Source: Gammaproteobacteria bacterium
Lineage (GTDB): Bacteria; Pseudomonadota; Gammaproteobacteria; Pseudomonadales; Oceanobacteraceae
Direction: 5' to 3'
Assembly (NCBI GenBank): GCA_013373125.1
Contig: JABXIK010000145.1
Location: 1 to 50,527 of the forward strand
Length of the DNA stretch: 50,527 nt
Part shown: one piece after another, positions 1-7,300 of the stretch
Layout: every line of letters starts with the position of its first letter
Numbering within the stretch: position 1 is the first letter of the stretch
Notes under the pieces: model-generated
The model's database searches: none
What the model was told of the DNA's origin: nothing
The model's input: the letters and a program-made list of their open reading frames with translations, nothing else
Made by a program: the position numbers and the translations under genes

Positions 1-5
1 AACCA

Positions 6-30
6 TTTTTAAAAACTCTCAAGAGAGAAT
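6..30 (-). terminator. Likely terminator of the tRNA pair
   Basis: Read on the minus strand, a short dyad (CTCTC/GAGAG) is followed by TTTTT and lies just downstream of tRNA-Glu. The loop would be very small, so the stem is probably only 4 bp. Position and U-run support a weak intrinsic terminator. Confidence 0.4.
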
Positions 31-39
31 GTTTAAAGA

Positions 40-115
40 TGGTATCCCGTAGGGGAGTCGAACCCCTGTTACCGCCGTGAAAGGGCTGTGTCCTAGGCCT
101 CTAGACGAACGGGAC
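40..115 (-). tRNA. tRNA-Glu (anticodon TTC)
   Basis: The minus-strand sequence folds as a 76-nt tRNA including an encoded CCA. It has an acceptor stem GTCCCGT/ACGGGAT with a G-U first pair, an anticodon loop with TTC, and a T-loop GTTCGACTC. It closely matches the gammaproteobacterial tRNA-Glu pattern. It follows tRNA-Ala by 58 bases, so the two are probably cotranscribed and processed from one precursor. Confidence 0.95.
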
Positions 116-173
116 ACTTAGGACTTGTCTTTTTCATTCTCTTTTAAAAAGAGGGCCTAGAAAAAGAAAGTTT

Positions 174-249
174 TGGTGGAGCCTAGCGGGATCGAACCGC
201 TGACCTCAACACTGCCAGTGTTGCGCTCTCCCAGCTGAGCTAAGGCCCC
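174..249 (-). tRNA. tRNA-Ala (anticodon GGC)
   Basis: The 76-nt minus-strand sequence includes an encoded CCA. It begins GGGGCC, has the D-arm AGCTCAGCTGGGAGAGC, an anticodon stem CAACA/TGTTG enclosing GGC, and a TTCGATC T-loop. It is the first gene of the tRNA-Ala/tRNA-Glu pair. A short palindrome CTCTTTTAAAAAGAG lies between the two tRNAs and may help processing. Confidence 0.95.
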
Positions 250-253
250 ACGT

Positions 254-273
254 CATCTCGGTGTTTCGAGATG
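254..273 (-). other. Leader hairpin upstream of tRNA-Ala
   Basis: A 7-bp perfect stem (CATCTCG/CGAGATG, 6-nt loop) lies between the tRNA promoter and the mature 5' end of tRNA-Ala. It would be in the 5' leader of the precursor and could guide RNase P or other processing. The structure is seen; the role is inferred. Confidence 0.4.
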
Positions 274-279
274 GCGTGC

Positions 280-307
280 ATTATACGGATACAATTCCCT
301 TTGTCAC
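280..307 (-). promoter_or_regulatory. Sigma-70 promoter of the tRNA-Ala/tRNA-Glu pair
   Basis: On the minus strand there is a perfect TATAAT (280-285) and a GTGACA -35 element (302-307, 5 of 6 to TTGACA) at a 16-bp spacing. The region just after the -10 is GC-rich (GCACGCC), as in stringently controlled stable-RNA promoters. Confidence 0.75.
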
Positions 308-411
308 CCCCCTTTTTCACTTTTTTTGCGAATTAAAACAAGCTGTTACGACGGGATATAACGGGAAATTACCTGATTTATAAGGCTTAGTTTGCCTGAT
401 GTATGATGTAT

Positions 412-978
412 CTATTGAGCCAATGAGCGCACTGTTGGTGCGGAAGCTTGTTCAAAACCTTGGGACTTGGCCAATTGCACTTGCTCAAGCGCATCCTTCA
501 TCTGAATACGCCATTCACTGTCTGCGGCATCGGTTTTAGCCAGCTTATCCTGGCTGTGCCCCATGACCACAGGTAAGTCCAGCGCCAGCCACGTGAAATA
601 CCCATCCTTGAAGTAATGAACATTCTCATAACCCCAAGCCACCGCCAGAAACGTGGCCACGGCACTGCGATAGCAATGAGCGCTATTGCAATAAATGACG
701 ATGGGAATATCTCGGTCTAACGTCTCGATTAAATACAGGTCATTAAAGTCCCGTTTTAGATCCAAATGCACAGCGCTGCGAATATGACCTAATTGAAACT
801 CAAACTCATCTCGCACATCGATGAACGTGGCTCCCTTTTCGAACAAGTTAAGGGCTTCAAATGCATCAATTGTATTAGCCCCTTTGATGGATTCGATTTG
901 CTCAGCTTGAATGGTCCATGCCGGTATGATTAGGCAGATACTCATTAAGGAGTGTTGGAAATACTTGGCGATACTCAC
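412..978 (-). CDS. Exported rhodanese-like domain protein
   Basis: This 188-aa protein has an N-terminal signal sequence (hydrophobic stretch about residues 9-24, likely cleaved near AEQ) and one rhodanese fold (about 35-140), with the conserved DVRDEFEF segment at 54-61. The active-site loop is unusual. It reads YCNSAHCYRS, with Cys97 and Cys102 ahead of Arg104, rather than the normal Cys-x4-Arg. This resembles the YC...CW loop of the periplasmic CXXCW-motif rhodaneses near PQQ pathways. The start is GTG, with AAGGAGAAGG just upstream. It probably transfers or binds sulfur in the periplasm, but the substrate is unknown. It lies past a terminator from the chemotaxis operon and is probably unrelated to motility. 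Confidence 0.8.
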   Translation of the reverse strand: MSIAKYFQHSLMSICLIIPAWTIQAEQIESIKGANTIDAFEALNLFEKGATFIDVRDEFEFQLGHIRSAVHLDLKRDFNDLYLIETLDRDIPIVIYCNSAHCYRSAVATFLAVAWGYENVHYFKDGYFTWLALDLPVVMGHSQDKLAKTDAADSEWRIQMKDALEQVQLAKSQGFEQASAPTVRSLAQ

Positions 979-1160
979 GGCCTTCTCCTTTTAACATTGT
1001 TAACTTGAGTATAGGTCGTGTAAACGCAGCAGCTTGTAACTTATGGCAGTAATACTCTCTTTGCCATATAGCGAATTAAACCAAGAAATGTGGTTATCAT
1101 CCCTTGCAGTTTGGTTGGTCTGTGCATTGTCTTAAAGTGACTGAAAAATCAAATACACAT

Positions 1161-1192
1161 AAAAAAACCGAGCATATAAACTCGGTTTTTTT
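1161..1192. terminator. Bidirectional intrinsic terminator
   Basis: A stem ACCGAG/CTCGGT with an 8-nt loop is flanked by seven As and seven Ts. It works in either direction and lies just after the stop of the DUF2802 gene, closing the long minus-strand chemotaxis operon. Confidence 0.85.
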
Positions 1193-1207
1193 ATGTCGTT
1201 TTAGAGA

Positions 1208-1651
1208 TTAATGAACGGCTTTCGCATTAGACATATTCACATGTCGCTTACGATTTAATGACAGTAATAATTCCGCTTCAGAATGACTAAACCCGCAACT
1301 ATTTACTAAATCATTTTCTGTGGCCCCCATGGCAATCAATCGTGATGCTTGATCGTAGGATGGATGTTCAGGTTGCGAGTTTAAGATAGCAAACTGTTTC
1401 TTTAATACGTCTGCTAAACGGCGTTCCGTTTCTAACACCTTGTGCCCCATACCAACGGCACTTTTTGATAGCGACGCCATATCTTCCTGTAATCGGCGAT
1501 TAACTAATTGCTGCTGTCGTTTTTGCTTTTTCAATTTTCGTCCATTGAAAATAGCAATCAAACTGGCTAAAAAGGACAGGCTGGCTGCTGTTAATAGTAA
1601 GATAGGTTGAATGGCGGCGCTTAACGCCCAAGACGATACAAGCTCTAACAT
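1208..1651 (-). CDS. DUF2802 membrane-anchored protein of the che operon
   Basis: This 147-aa protein has one N-terminal transmembrane helix (about residues 12-34), then a basic stretch and coiled coil (about 38-90). A C-terminal conserved segment (about 98-136) reads Y-x-x-A-S-R-L-I-A-M-G-A, then a CGFSHSEAELLL stretch. That pattern marks the DUF2802 family, which is found after cheW at the end of the flagellar chemotaxis operon in pseudomonads and relatives. Its function is not established. Here it is the last gene before a strong terminator. A hairpin separates it from cheW, so its level may differ from the genes upstream. Confidence 0.8.
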   Translation of the reverse strand: MLELVSSWALSAAIQPILLLTAASLSFLASLIAIFNGRKLKKQKRQQQLVNRRLQEDMASLSKSAVGMGHKVLETERRLADVLKKQFAILNSQPEHPSYDQASRLIAMGATENDLVNSCGFSHSEAELLLSLNRKRHVNMSNAKAVH

Positions 1652-1696
1652 GATTCACTCGCAGTTGCCGTTATGGCAATTTTTAAATTTATTATG

Positions 1697-1723
1697 AACG
1701 CCAAACAATCATTGTTTGGCGTT
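1697..1723. repeat. 27-nt perfect inverted repeat between cheW and the DUF2802 gene
   Basis: AACGCCAAACAAT is followed, after one base, by its exact reverse complement. In RNA it forms a long hairpin with a tight loop. On the minus strand it is followed by an A/T-rich stretch but no clean U-run, so it may be a leaky terminator, an RNA-stabilising hairpin or an operator. Confidence 0.6.
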
Positions 1724-1753
1724 AACTGCTCAAGGACTGTGATCGTAATTAAT

Positions 1754-2236
1754 TTAGAAGTCGTTTAACTCAGCCCATTCTTCATCGGACATCATTTTCT
1801 CTAAATCAACCAGTATCAGAAGTTCTTCGTTTTTATGACAAACCCCTTGAATAAACTTGGCGGTTTCTTCGTTACCAACATTCGGAGTGGTTTCAATTTC
1901 TGATTGACGCAAATACACCACTTCGGCCACTGCATCTACCAATATTCCCACCACCTGATTTTCGGTTTCGATAATCACGATACGGGTTTGATCATTGGTT
2001 TCGGTTTCACTTAAACCAAAACGCAAGCGCGTATCTATTACCGTCACAACATTGCCGCGAAGGTTGATAATACCTAACACGTACGGGGGCGCACCTGGTA
2101 CCGGAGCAATCTCTGTATATCTCAGTACTTCTTGTACTTGCATTACATTGATGCCATAGGTTTCGTTATCTAAACGAAAGGTGACCCACTGCAACACGGG
2201 ATCTTCGGCTACCCCTTTTGCTTCATAGGTACTCAT
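1754..2236 (-). CDS. cheW: Chemotaxis coupling protein CheW (flagellar system)
   Basis: This protein of about 160 aa is a single CheW domain, with FRLDNETYGINVMQVQEVL near the N terminus and the central INLRGNVVTVIDTR signature. CheW couples receptors to the kinase CheA on the cytoplasmic side of the inner membrane. I chose the ATG at 2234-2236 because AGGAG sits 7 bases upstream; a TTG one codon earlier is possible. It ends the parC-orf-parP-cheW series, as in Vibrio and Pseudomonas flagellar loci. It is separated from parP by about 160 bp that contain a possible sigma-54 promoter. Confidence 0.95.
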   Translation of the reverse strand: MSTYEAKGVAEDPVLQWVTFRLDNETYGINVMQVQEVLRYTEIAPVPGAPPYVLGIINLRGNVVTVIDTRLRFGLSETETNDQTRIVIIETENQVVGILVDAVAEVVYLRQSEIETTPNVGNEETAKFIQGVCHKNEELLILVDLEKMMSDEEWAELNDF

Positions 2237-2352
2237 CAACTCTCTCCTATATATGGCGTAGCCAACCTAATGTTTGCTATTTACGCCAGCGGCCAACGAA
2301 ATCTTGGCAACCTGTCAAATTCATAACATTCCCTGTTAATAGTTTAGACTAG

Positions 2353-2368
2353 AGCAGGTTGTGTGCCA
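2353..2368 (-). promoter_or_regulatory. Possible sigma-54 promoter ahead of cheW
   Basis: The minus strand reads TGGCACACAACCTGCT. The -24 element TGGCAC is perfect and the GG-N10-GC spacing is exact; the -12 element is CTGC instead of TTGC. It lies in the parP-cheW gap, about 117 bases upstream of the cheW start, giving a leader of roughly 105 nt. Confidence 0.5.
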
Positions 2369-2400
2369 GTCCAGCGAACACCTATTTACAGAGCCCATAA

Positions 2401-3345
2401 TTAACTTGCTTCGGCTTCCAGCAAGTCAATCAAACTATCCACATGGATCAATGCGCACATATGATCCACTACTGTGCCACTTAGCCACTGGCGTTTACCC
2501 TGTTGCGAGCGCCACTTCACTTGATCAGGCTCCAAACGCACCGTGTTATGAACTTTCTTACAGGCCAGCGTCCATTTACTACGTTGCAGTTGAATGACGT
2601 AATCAAAACCATCTCGGGCTAAATTAAAGCCCTTTTCTGGCATGATGTATTGCGCGGTATCCACCACATACAAATGCTGTTCATTCTCAATGTAAGCACC
2701 AATAAACCAGTCAGGGCGACCTATTAATTGGTTGGTCTCATGGTCTACTTTGATAATTTTGCCTAACGATTCCATGGGCACGGCTAACTTCAAACCACAC
2801 ACATCAAACAGCAATACATCAAACGCTTGCTGCGCCCATACTGGCGCTTTTGGATAGCGTAATGCATCTGGCTTTTTATAAACCGATGCTTGCTCTTGAG
2901 TTTTCGTTTCGAGCGCTTCTTCAGTTGTGGTTTCCGTTGAGGTTTGAATTTCAACCTCATGCGCGCTTTGTAGTTGAACCTCTGGCTCTGAAATGGCAGC
3001 TGCCGATTGCTCAACCGTTACTTGCTCAACTACTTCAGCTTCAACAGCTTGCGGTACTGCATTAATTGCATCTGACTCTGCTTGAGAGCGTTGTACATCA
3101 GAAGCTTGTACGGCAGCATCGCTTTCGACTTCGTGTTTATCACTGACAGTAAGAGCGGTAACCACAGATTGCTCAGCGGAAAGGGGTTCTAAATCCGCCG
3201 TCATTTTCTCTTCGGTTTGTGCTTCAAGGTCTTCTAAGACATCGGGAAATAATTCACCTAACAGATTGTCCATATATTCTTGAACAACGGTGCCGACATT
3301 TGCAGATTCTAGAACCACGGATTTTGACTGATTGGGATGATTCAT
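2401..3345 (-). CDS. parP: ParP-like chemotaxis array protein (CheW-like/AIF domain)
   Basis: This 314-aa protein has three parts. There is a short N-terminal conserved stretch around VQEYMDNLLGE (21-31), then a long low-complexity acidic linker rich in Glu, Gln, Val, Thr and Ala (about 40-155), then a C-terminal CheW-like domain (about 170-310). ParP in Vibrio has this layout: its CheW-like (AIF) domain inserts into the receptor-CheA array, and its N terminus binds the ATPase ParC, which keeps the array at the pole. Position directly after parC (with one small gene between) and before cheW supports the call. AGGGTAGAGT precedes the ATG. It could also be called a second CheW-domain protein, as in Pseudomonas. 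Confidence 0.8.
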   Translation of the reverse strand: MNHPNQSKSVVLESANVGTVVQEYMDNLLGELFPDVLEDLEAQTEEKMTADLEPLSAEQSVVTALTVSDKHEVESDAAVQASDVQRSQAESDAINAVPQAVEAEVVEQVTVEQSAAAISEPEVQLQSAHEVEIQTSTETTTEEALETKTQEQASVYKKPDALRYPKAPVWAQQAFDVLLFDVCGLKLAVPMESLGKIIKVDHETNQLIGRPDWFIGAYIENEQHLYVVDTAQYIMPEKGFNLARDGFDYVIQLQRSKWTLACKKVHNTVRLEPDQVKWRSQQGKRQWLSGTVVDHMCALIHVDSLIDLLEAEAS

Positions 3346-3348
3346 ACT

Positions 3349-3657
3349 CTACCCTACCTGTCTTAACTGTGTTTTCTGATACAGAATTTGGCTCTGCTTA
3401 AACACGTAAGCCTGAACTGGCCCAGGAGGCAATTGTTGGCCCAGCAGTAACAATTGCAAAAACACTTCCCAGATTTCATTCAAGCTGGATTTGGACTCAT
3501 TCATAACAGCAAACAAATCAGTGCAAGGAACAAGGCGATATCCGGTATCCACACTATCGGATAATTGAAAAACAAACTCCTGCACGGGAGGCAAAGGTAT
3601 ATCTAAGAAAAGAGTATCTAAATACTCGCTGACCGCCTTGTCTGAAGTGCCCACCAT
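3349..3657 (-). CDS. Small unrecognised protein between parC and parP
   Basis: This is a 102-aa predicted protein that I do not recognise. Its ATG is 4 bases after the parC stop and its stop is 3 bases before parP, so it is packed like a true operon gene. It has no signal peptide or membrane helix. The segment VSEYLDTLF (9-17) resembles VQEYMDNLL near the N terminus of the neighbouring ParP. The rest is mostly hydrophobic/acidic, with a Leu-rich stretch (EIWEVFLQLLLLGQQ, 61-75) that could be a helix. It has no CheW domain. It may be an extra partner of ParC or of the array; this is an inference from position and the shared motif. Shine-Dalgarno support is weak. Confidence 0.65.
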   Translation of the reverse strand: MVGTSDKAVSEYLDTLFLDIPLPPVQEFVFQLSDSVDTGYRLVPCTDLFAVMNESKSSLNEIWEVFLQLLLLGQQLPPGPVQAYVFKQSQILYQKTQLRQVG

Positions 3658-3661
3658 GATC

Positions 3662-4441
3662 TTATGCCGCAGAAGCCGTGCTAAGCAGGTTGCTCAACAA
3701 ATGACGATATACGCGAACACCGCGTCCATCCGGGTCCAAATCCGATGGCACTTTTGCAATTTCACTGGCATCACGAAATTTGGTGTCCACAGGGATGGAC
3801 TCCGCAAATACTTGCTCACCATACAGTTCACGAATTTTTTTCAATGCATGAACAGAGGCATGAGTTCGACGATCATAAAGCGTGGGAATAATGGTAAACG
3901 GTAATTGTTTTTTCGTACTCTGCATAACCATACCTAAAGTATGGGTCATACGTTCCAAGCCTTTTACCGCTAAGAATTCGGTTTGAACAGGAATTAACAA
4001 GCGCTGTGCAGCGGCAAGTGCATTGATCATCAAGACACCTAAAATCGGCGGCGTATCAATTAAAACAAATTCATAATCATCCCACAGCGTTGCCAGTGCT
4101 TTCGAAATTACTAGCCCCATACCACCTTGCCCTGCGACCTTACGCTCAAGCGTTGCCAATGCGGTACTGGCTGGAAATAAATCGATGCCTTCTTTGGTAG
4201 TATGGCGAATGACTTTTTTAGGTAAGCCCTCGGGAACTTTGCCTTCATGCATGAATAAATCAAATGTACTGAATTCGATGTCATCTGGATCGTATTTGAA
4301 GTAACTGGTGAGGGAGCCATGAGGGTCTAAGTCAACCACTAAGACACGATGACCTTGCTCGCGCAACAACCCCGCAAGACTGACAGTAGTCGTGGTTTTC
4401 CCCACACCACCTTTTTGATTAGCTACGGCCCATACGTGCAC
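3662..4441 (-). CDS. parC: ParC, ParA-family ATPase for polar placement of chemotaxis arrays
   Basis: This 259-aa MinD/ParA-type ATPase has a deviant Walker A motif KGGVGKTTT at 10-18, a switch region VVDLDPHGS around 35-43, and IDTPP around 128. The GTG start has AAGGAGTGAG upstream. In Vibrio the orthologue between the motor/cheB genes and parP/cheW forms a polar gradient that recruits chemotaxis arrays and passes them to daughter cells. Gene order here (motC, motD, this gene, small orf, parP, cheW) matches that context better than chromosome or plasmid partitioning, since no ParB gene follows. Confidence 0.88.
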   Translation of the reverse strand: MHVWAVANQKGGVGKTTTTVSLAGLLREQGHRVLVVDLDPHGSLTSYFKYDPDDIEFSTFDLFMHEGKVPEGLPKKVIRHTTKEGIDLFPASTALATLERKVAGQGGMGLVISKALATLWDDYEFVLIDTPPILGVLMINALAAAQRLLIPVQTEFLAVKGLERMTHTLGMVMQSTKKQLPFTIIPTLYDRRTHASVHALKKIRELYGEQVFAESIPVDTKFRDASEIAKVPSDLDPDGRGVRVYRHLLSNLLSTASAA

Positions 4442-4538
4442 AACTCACTCCTTGGCCTCAACTCAACATGCCGGAAAATAGCGGCAATTTTTTTGACCTT
4501 ATTTCGCATATTCTGACTATATGCAGGTTTTATTCCCG

Positions 4539-5309
4539 CTACTGTTTAGGATTAGCAGATAAGTGCTCATCCGTCACCGTTTGAATCCGATCCACTGATT
4601 CTCGGGTCTCATGAATTAAGAATAGCACCCGCCGATTAATTGACTGCCCGTCTTCATCATCATTCGATGCAATCGGCTGAAACGGTCCATAATTCACGGC
4701 CGCCAAACGCAATGGCGATACATCATCTAAGACCAATAATTGCAAAATCGCCATGCCTTGTTGCCCCGCTAAGCGCCATGGGTTCGACTCAAGTACTTGA
4801 TTATCGGTAAAAACTTCAATATCGATAAAATTTGGTATCCGTTCAAACACATCCGCCATTTTCGACAATAAATATTCTCCTTCCGGGCTGATAGTGGCGC
4901 TCTTACCGATAAAAATATAATCCGCAGGTAATTCAATTTGCCAATAATTGGGTAATTGCCGCAGATTAACCCGCGGCTGGTTTAAGCTGGTTTTTAATAA
5001 TTCAGTGAGTTGCTGCTGCAACACAACACTCTCATCAGACATTTCCGCTTTTTCTGCGGTTTGTTCCAACTGTAAACTTTCTTGCAAGTCCGAAATAAGA
5101 GATTGGATATCTTGAGGTAAATTCATCGCTGCCGGTTGTTCAAATACACCGACGAACATCTGGCTCATTTGCTCAAACTTATCATCATTGATAGAGGACG
5201 CCGCATACAGCACAACAAAAAATGCAAACATCAACGTCATGAAGTCTGCGTAAGACACCATCCAACGCTGAGCATGAACCGATTCAGGCGGTAAGTGACG
5301 TCGAGGCAT
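4539..5309 (-). CDS. motD: Flagellar motor protein MotD (MotB-type stator)
   Basis: This 256-aa protein has one N-terminal membrane helix (about 18-38) that holds the essential proton-accepting Asp22 in SYADFMTLMFAFF. A periplasmic linker follows, then a C-terminal OmpA/MotB-type peptidoglycan-binding domain (about 125-240) ending in INRRVLFLI. MotB-type stators pair with a MotA-type partner, here the gene just upstream (motC). The two genes are 12 bp apart. A strong GGAGG lies ahead of the ATG. This is the second stator type of polar flagellates; a separate motAB pair is not in the window. Confidence 0.92.
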   Translation of the reverse strand: MPRRHLPPESVHAQRWMVSYADFMTLMFAFFVVLYAASSINDDKFEQMSQMFVGVFEQPAAMNLPQDIQSLISDLQESLQLEQTAEKAEMSDESVVLQQQLTELLKTSLNQPRVNLRQLPNYWQIELPADYIFIGKSATISPEGEYLLSKMADVFERIPNFIDIEVFTDNQVLESNPWRLAGQQGMAILQLLVLDDVSPLRLAAVNYGPFQPIASNDDEDGQSINRRVLFLIHETRESVDRIQTVTDEHLSANPKQ

Positions 5310-5321
5310 GGTTTTCCTCCA

Positions 5322-6068
5322 TCATAAACTGCCTTTTTTTAAACTTTCGTAGCGATAACGAATGGAGTTTGGATGTTCGCCTTCGGCAATAGCAACCAAA
5401 CCTTCGATGATCAATTCGTTATACAAATATTCTTTTCGGACAAGATGTTTTAAACGTTGTGCCAATGGCAAAAAAACCAAGTTGGCACTAGCAACACCAT
5501 AAATGGTCGCCACAAAAGCAGTAGCGATACCTGGACCAATTTGATCCGGCTCACTTAAATTTCCTAAAACCTGCATCAAACCCAAAACCGCACCTAAAAT
5601 GCCAATGGTAGGCGCGTAACCACCTAAGCTTTCATACACATGGGCAGATTGTAAACCGGCATCTTCTTGCCGATATAAATCCAATTCTAAACTGGAACGA
5701 ATGGCATTGGGTGGTTGGCCATCCGCTAATAAATTTAATCCTTTTCTCGCTAAAGGCGACGCCGATTTGGCGCTGTTTTCTAATCCAATGAGACCTTCTC
5801 TACGAGCCACTTGCGCCCATTTGCACAAAGTCTTAAGTAATTCATCCAGACTATAATGGGGTGGAAAAACCAACCAGAAAGAGCGAGCAAACGCACCTCG
5901 CATGACTGAAAAAGGGGTTTGAACCAAAACCGCGGCAAAGGTACCACCAAACACAATAATGGCTGCCGCTCCATTCAATAATGCTGTGTTTAATCCGCCT
6001 TCTATCATGTTGCCAATTAAGATGGCCGCAACTCCTAGCACTATCCCTGCTAGGCCAATGACATCCAT
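5322..6068 (-). CDS. motC: Flagellar motor protein MotC (MotA-type stator)
   Basis: This 248-aa MotA/TolQ/ExbB-family protein has four predicted membrane helices at about 5-22, 30-49, 151-168 and 179-202. A large cytoplasmic loop between helices 2 and 3 contacts FliG, and the family signature GILGAVLGLMQVL is in helix 3. With MotD it forms the ion channel that drives rotation. Its ATG overlaps the cheB stop by one base (TAATG), which suggests translational coupling in the che operon. Confidence 0.93.
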   Translation of the reverse strand: MDVIGLAGIVLGVAAILIGNMIEGGLNTALLNGAAAIIVFGGTFAAVLVQTPFSVMRGAFARSFWLVFPPHYSLDELLKTLCKWAQVARREGLIGLENSAKSASPLARKGLNLLADGQPPNAIRSSLELDLYRQEDAGLQSAHVYESLGGYAPTIGILGAVLGLMQVLGNLSEPDQIGPGIATAFVATIYGVASANLVFLPLAQRLKHLVRKEYLYNELIIEGLVAIAEGEHPNSIRYRYESLKKGSL

Positions 6069-7222
6069 TAGCGAACCTCTTTAATCAACTTACCAGCAAT
6101 TTCATGTAGAGGTAAAATGGCATCCGCTAAATTGGCTTTAGCAATCGCCATGGGCATGCCGTAAATCACACATGTTTTTTGATCTTGCGCCCATATACTG
6201 CATCCAGTTTGTTTCATTAATGCAGCACCATCCTTTCCGTCACTGCCCATTCCGGTTAACACAATACCTAATGCTTTTCCTGGATAATGCTTCGCGGCGC
6301 TTGCAAAAGTAATGTCTACACAGGGGCGATAATTCACACGATTATCACCATCCACCACTCTTACTTTTCCTCTATCTAACATTAATTGCTGACCGCCAGG
6401 GGCTAACAATGCTTGACCTGGTTTTAAAACATCTCCATCTTGCGCCAGCTTTACCGAAATACGACATAGCTTATCCAAACGCTCTGCAAACGCTGATGTG
6501 AAAGACGCAGGCATATGCTGAATCAATATAATGGGCTTTGAAAATGTGGGGGGCAATTCAGTTAATACTTTTTGCAGTGCCACTGGGCCGCCGGTACTTG
6601 TGCCAATTAAAACAACATCTACAGGTTTTAAACGAGTTGAGCCTTCGCTCGCACTGACTTCTGCCTTTTCTTCTGGCTGTTTTGTTGTAGGTCGAGGCGG
6701 TACTCGCTCAGGTGCTTTCCTTTCTGGAATGGATCTTTCTACTGTTCTCGTCGCCGGAGCTTCAATCGTAGGACTGGCTTTTGCTGCAGGAGAAGTGTAC
6801 GACAGAGAAGGTGCTGAGCGATTATAATATTTCGCAACGCTTTTAATTTTATCGCTTAAAACATTGCGTATTTTATCGCCACCTCTTTGTAGATCTTCAA
6901 AGTTTTTAGGTAAAAAATCTACTGCACCTGCGTCTAATGCATCTAACGTAACTCGAGCACCATCATAAGTTAGCGACGAAAACATCAACACAGGAGTGGG
7001 TTTAAGTTTCATGATATTGCGAAGAGCGGTTAAACCATCCATTACCGGCATTTCGTAATCCATGGTAACAACATCTGGTTTAAGACTTTCGACTTTCTCT
7101 ATGGCTTCTCGACCATTATTGGCAAAGCCGATGATTTGAATATCTGCAACGGGTTTAAGAATTTCAGAAATGCGTTTTTGAAAAAAGGTAGAGTCATCCA
7201 CCACTAATAAACGAATTGCCAT
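6068..7222 (-). CDS. cheB: Chemotaxis response regulator methylesterase CheB (flagellar system)
   Basis: This 384-aa protein has an N-terminal receiver domain (1-120, phosphorylated Asp55 in VVTMDYEMP) and a Pro/Arg/Glu-rich linker (about 145-195). The C-terminal methylesterase domain has the catalytic Ser in IGTSTGGP, the His in LIQHMPASF and the Asp in LTGMGSDG. It removes methyl groups from receptors (and deamidates Gln) to give adaptation. The linker is longer than usual. It follows cheA and precedes motC. GGAG lies 5 bases before the ATG. Confidence 0.95.
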   Translation of the reverse strand: MAIRLLVVDDSTFFQKRISEILKPVADIQIIGFANNGREAIEKVESLKPDVVTMDYEMPVMDGLTALRNIMKLKPTPVLMFSSLTYDGARVTLDALDAGAVDFLPKNFEDLQRGGDKIRNVLSDKIKSVAKYYNRSAPSLSYTSPAAKASPTIEAPATRTVERSIPERKAPERVPPRPTTKQPEEKAEVSASEGSTRLKPVDVVLIGTSTGGPVALQKVLTELPPTFSKPIILIQHMPASFTSAFAERLDKLCRISVKLAQDGDVLKPGQALLAPGGQQLMLDRGKVRVVDGDNRVNYRPCVDITFASAAKHYPGKALGIVLTGMGSDGKDGAALMKQTGCSIWAQDQKTCVIYGMPMAIAKANLADAILPLHEIAGKLIKEVR

Positions 7223-7300
7223 TGCGACTCCATTTCTAAATACACCTAATCAAGGCACTGCCAATGACAAGCTTAAGAATTCAATATTTAAATTGATTGG

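Noticed and set aside
3638..3904. Plus-strand 88-codon frame overlapping the parC end
   Set aside because: No domain, and it overlaps two well-packed minus-strand genes.
3662..4441. Plasmid or chromosome partition ParA
   Set aside because: No ParB gene or parS-like cluster; neighbours are motor and chemotaxis genes.
4442..4538. Sigma-54 motif before parC
   Set aside because: GG-N10-GC spacing occurs (GGGAATAAAACCTGCA) but the -24 element is poor.
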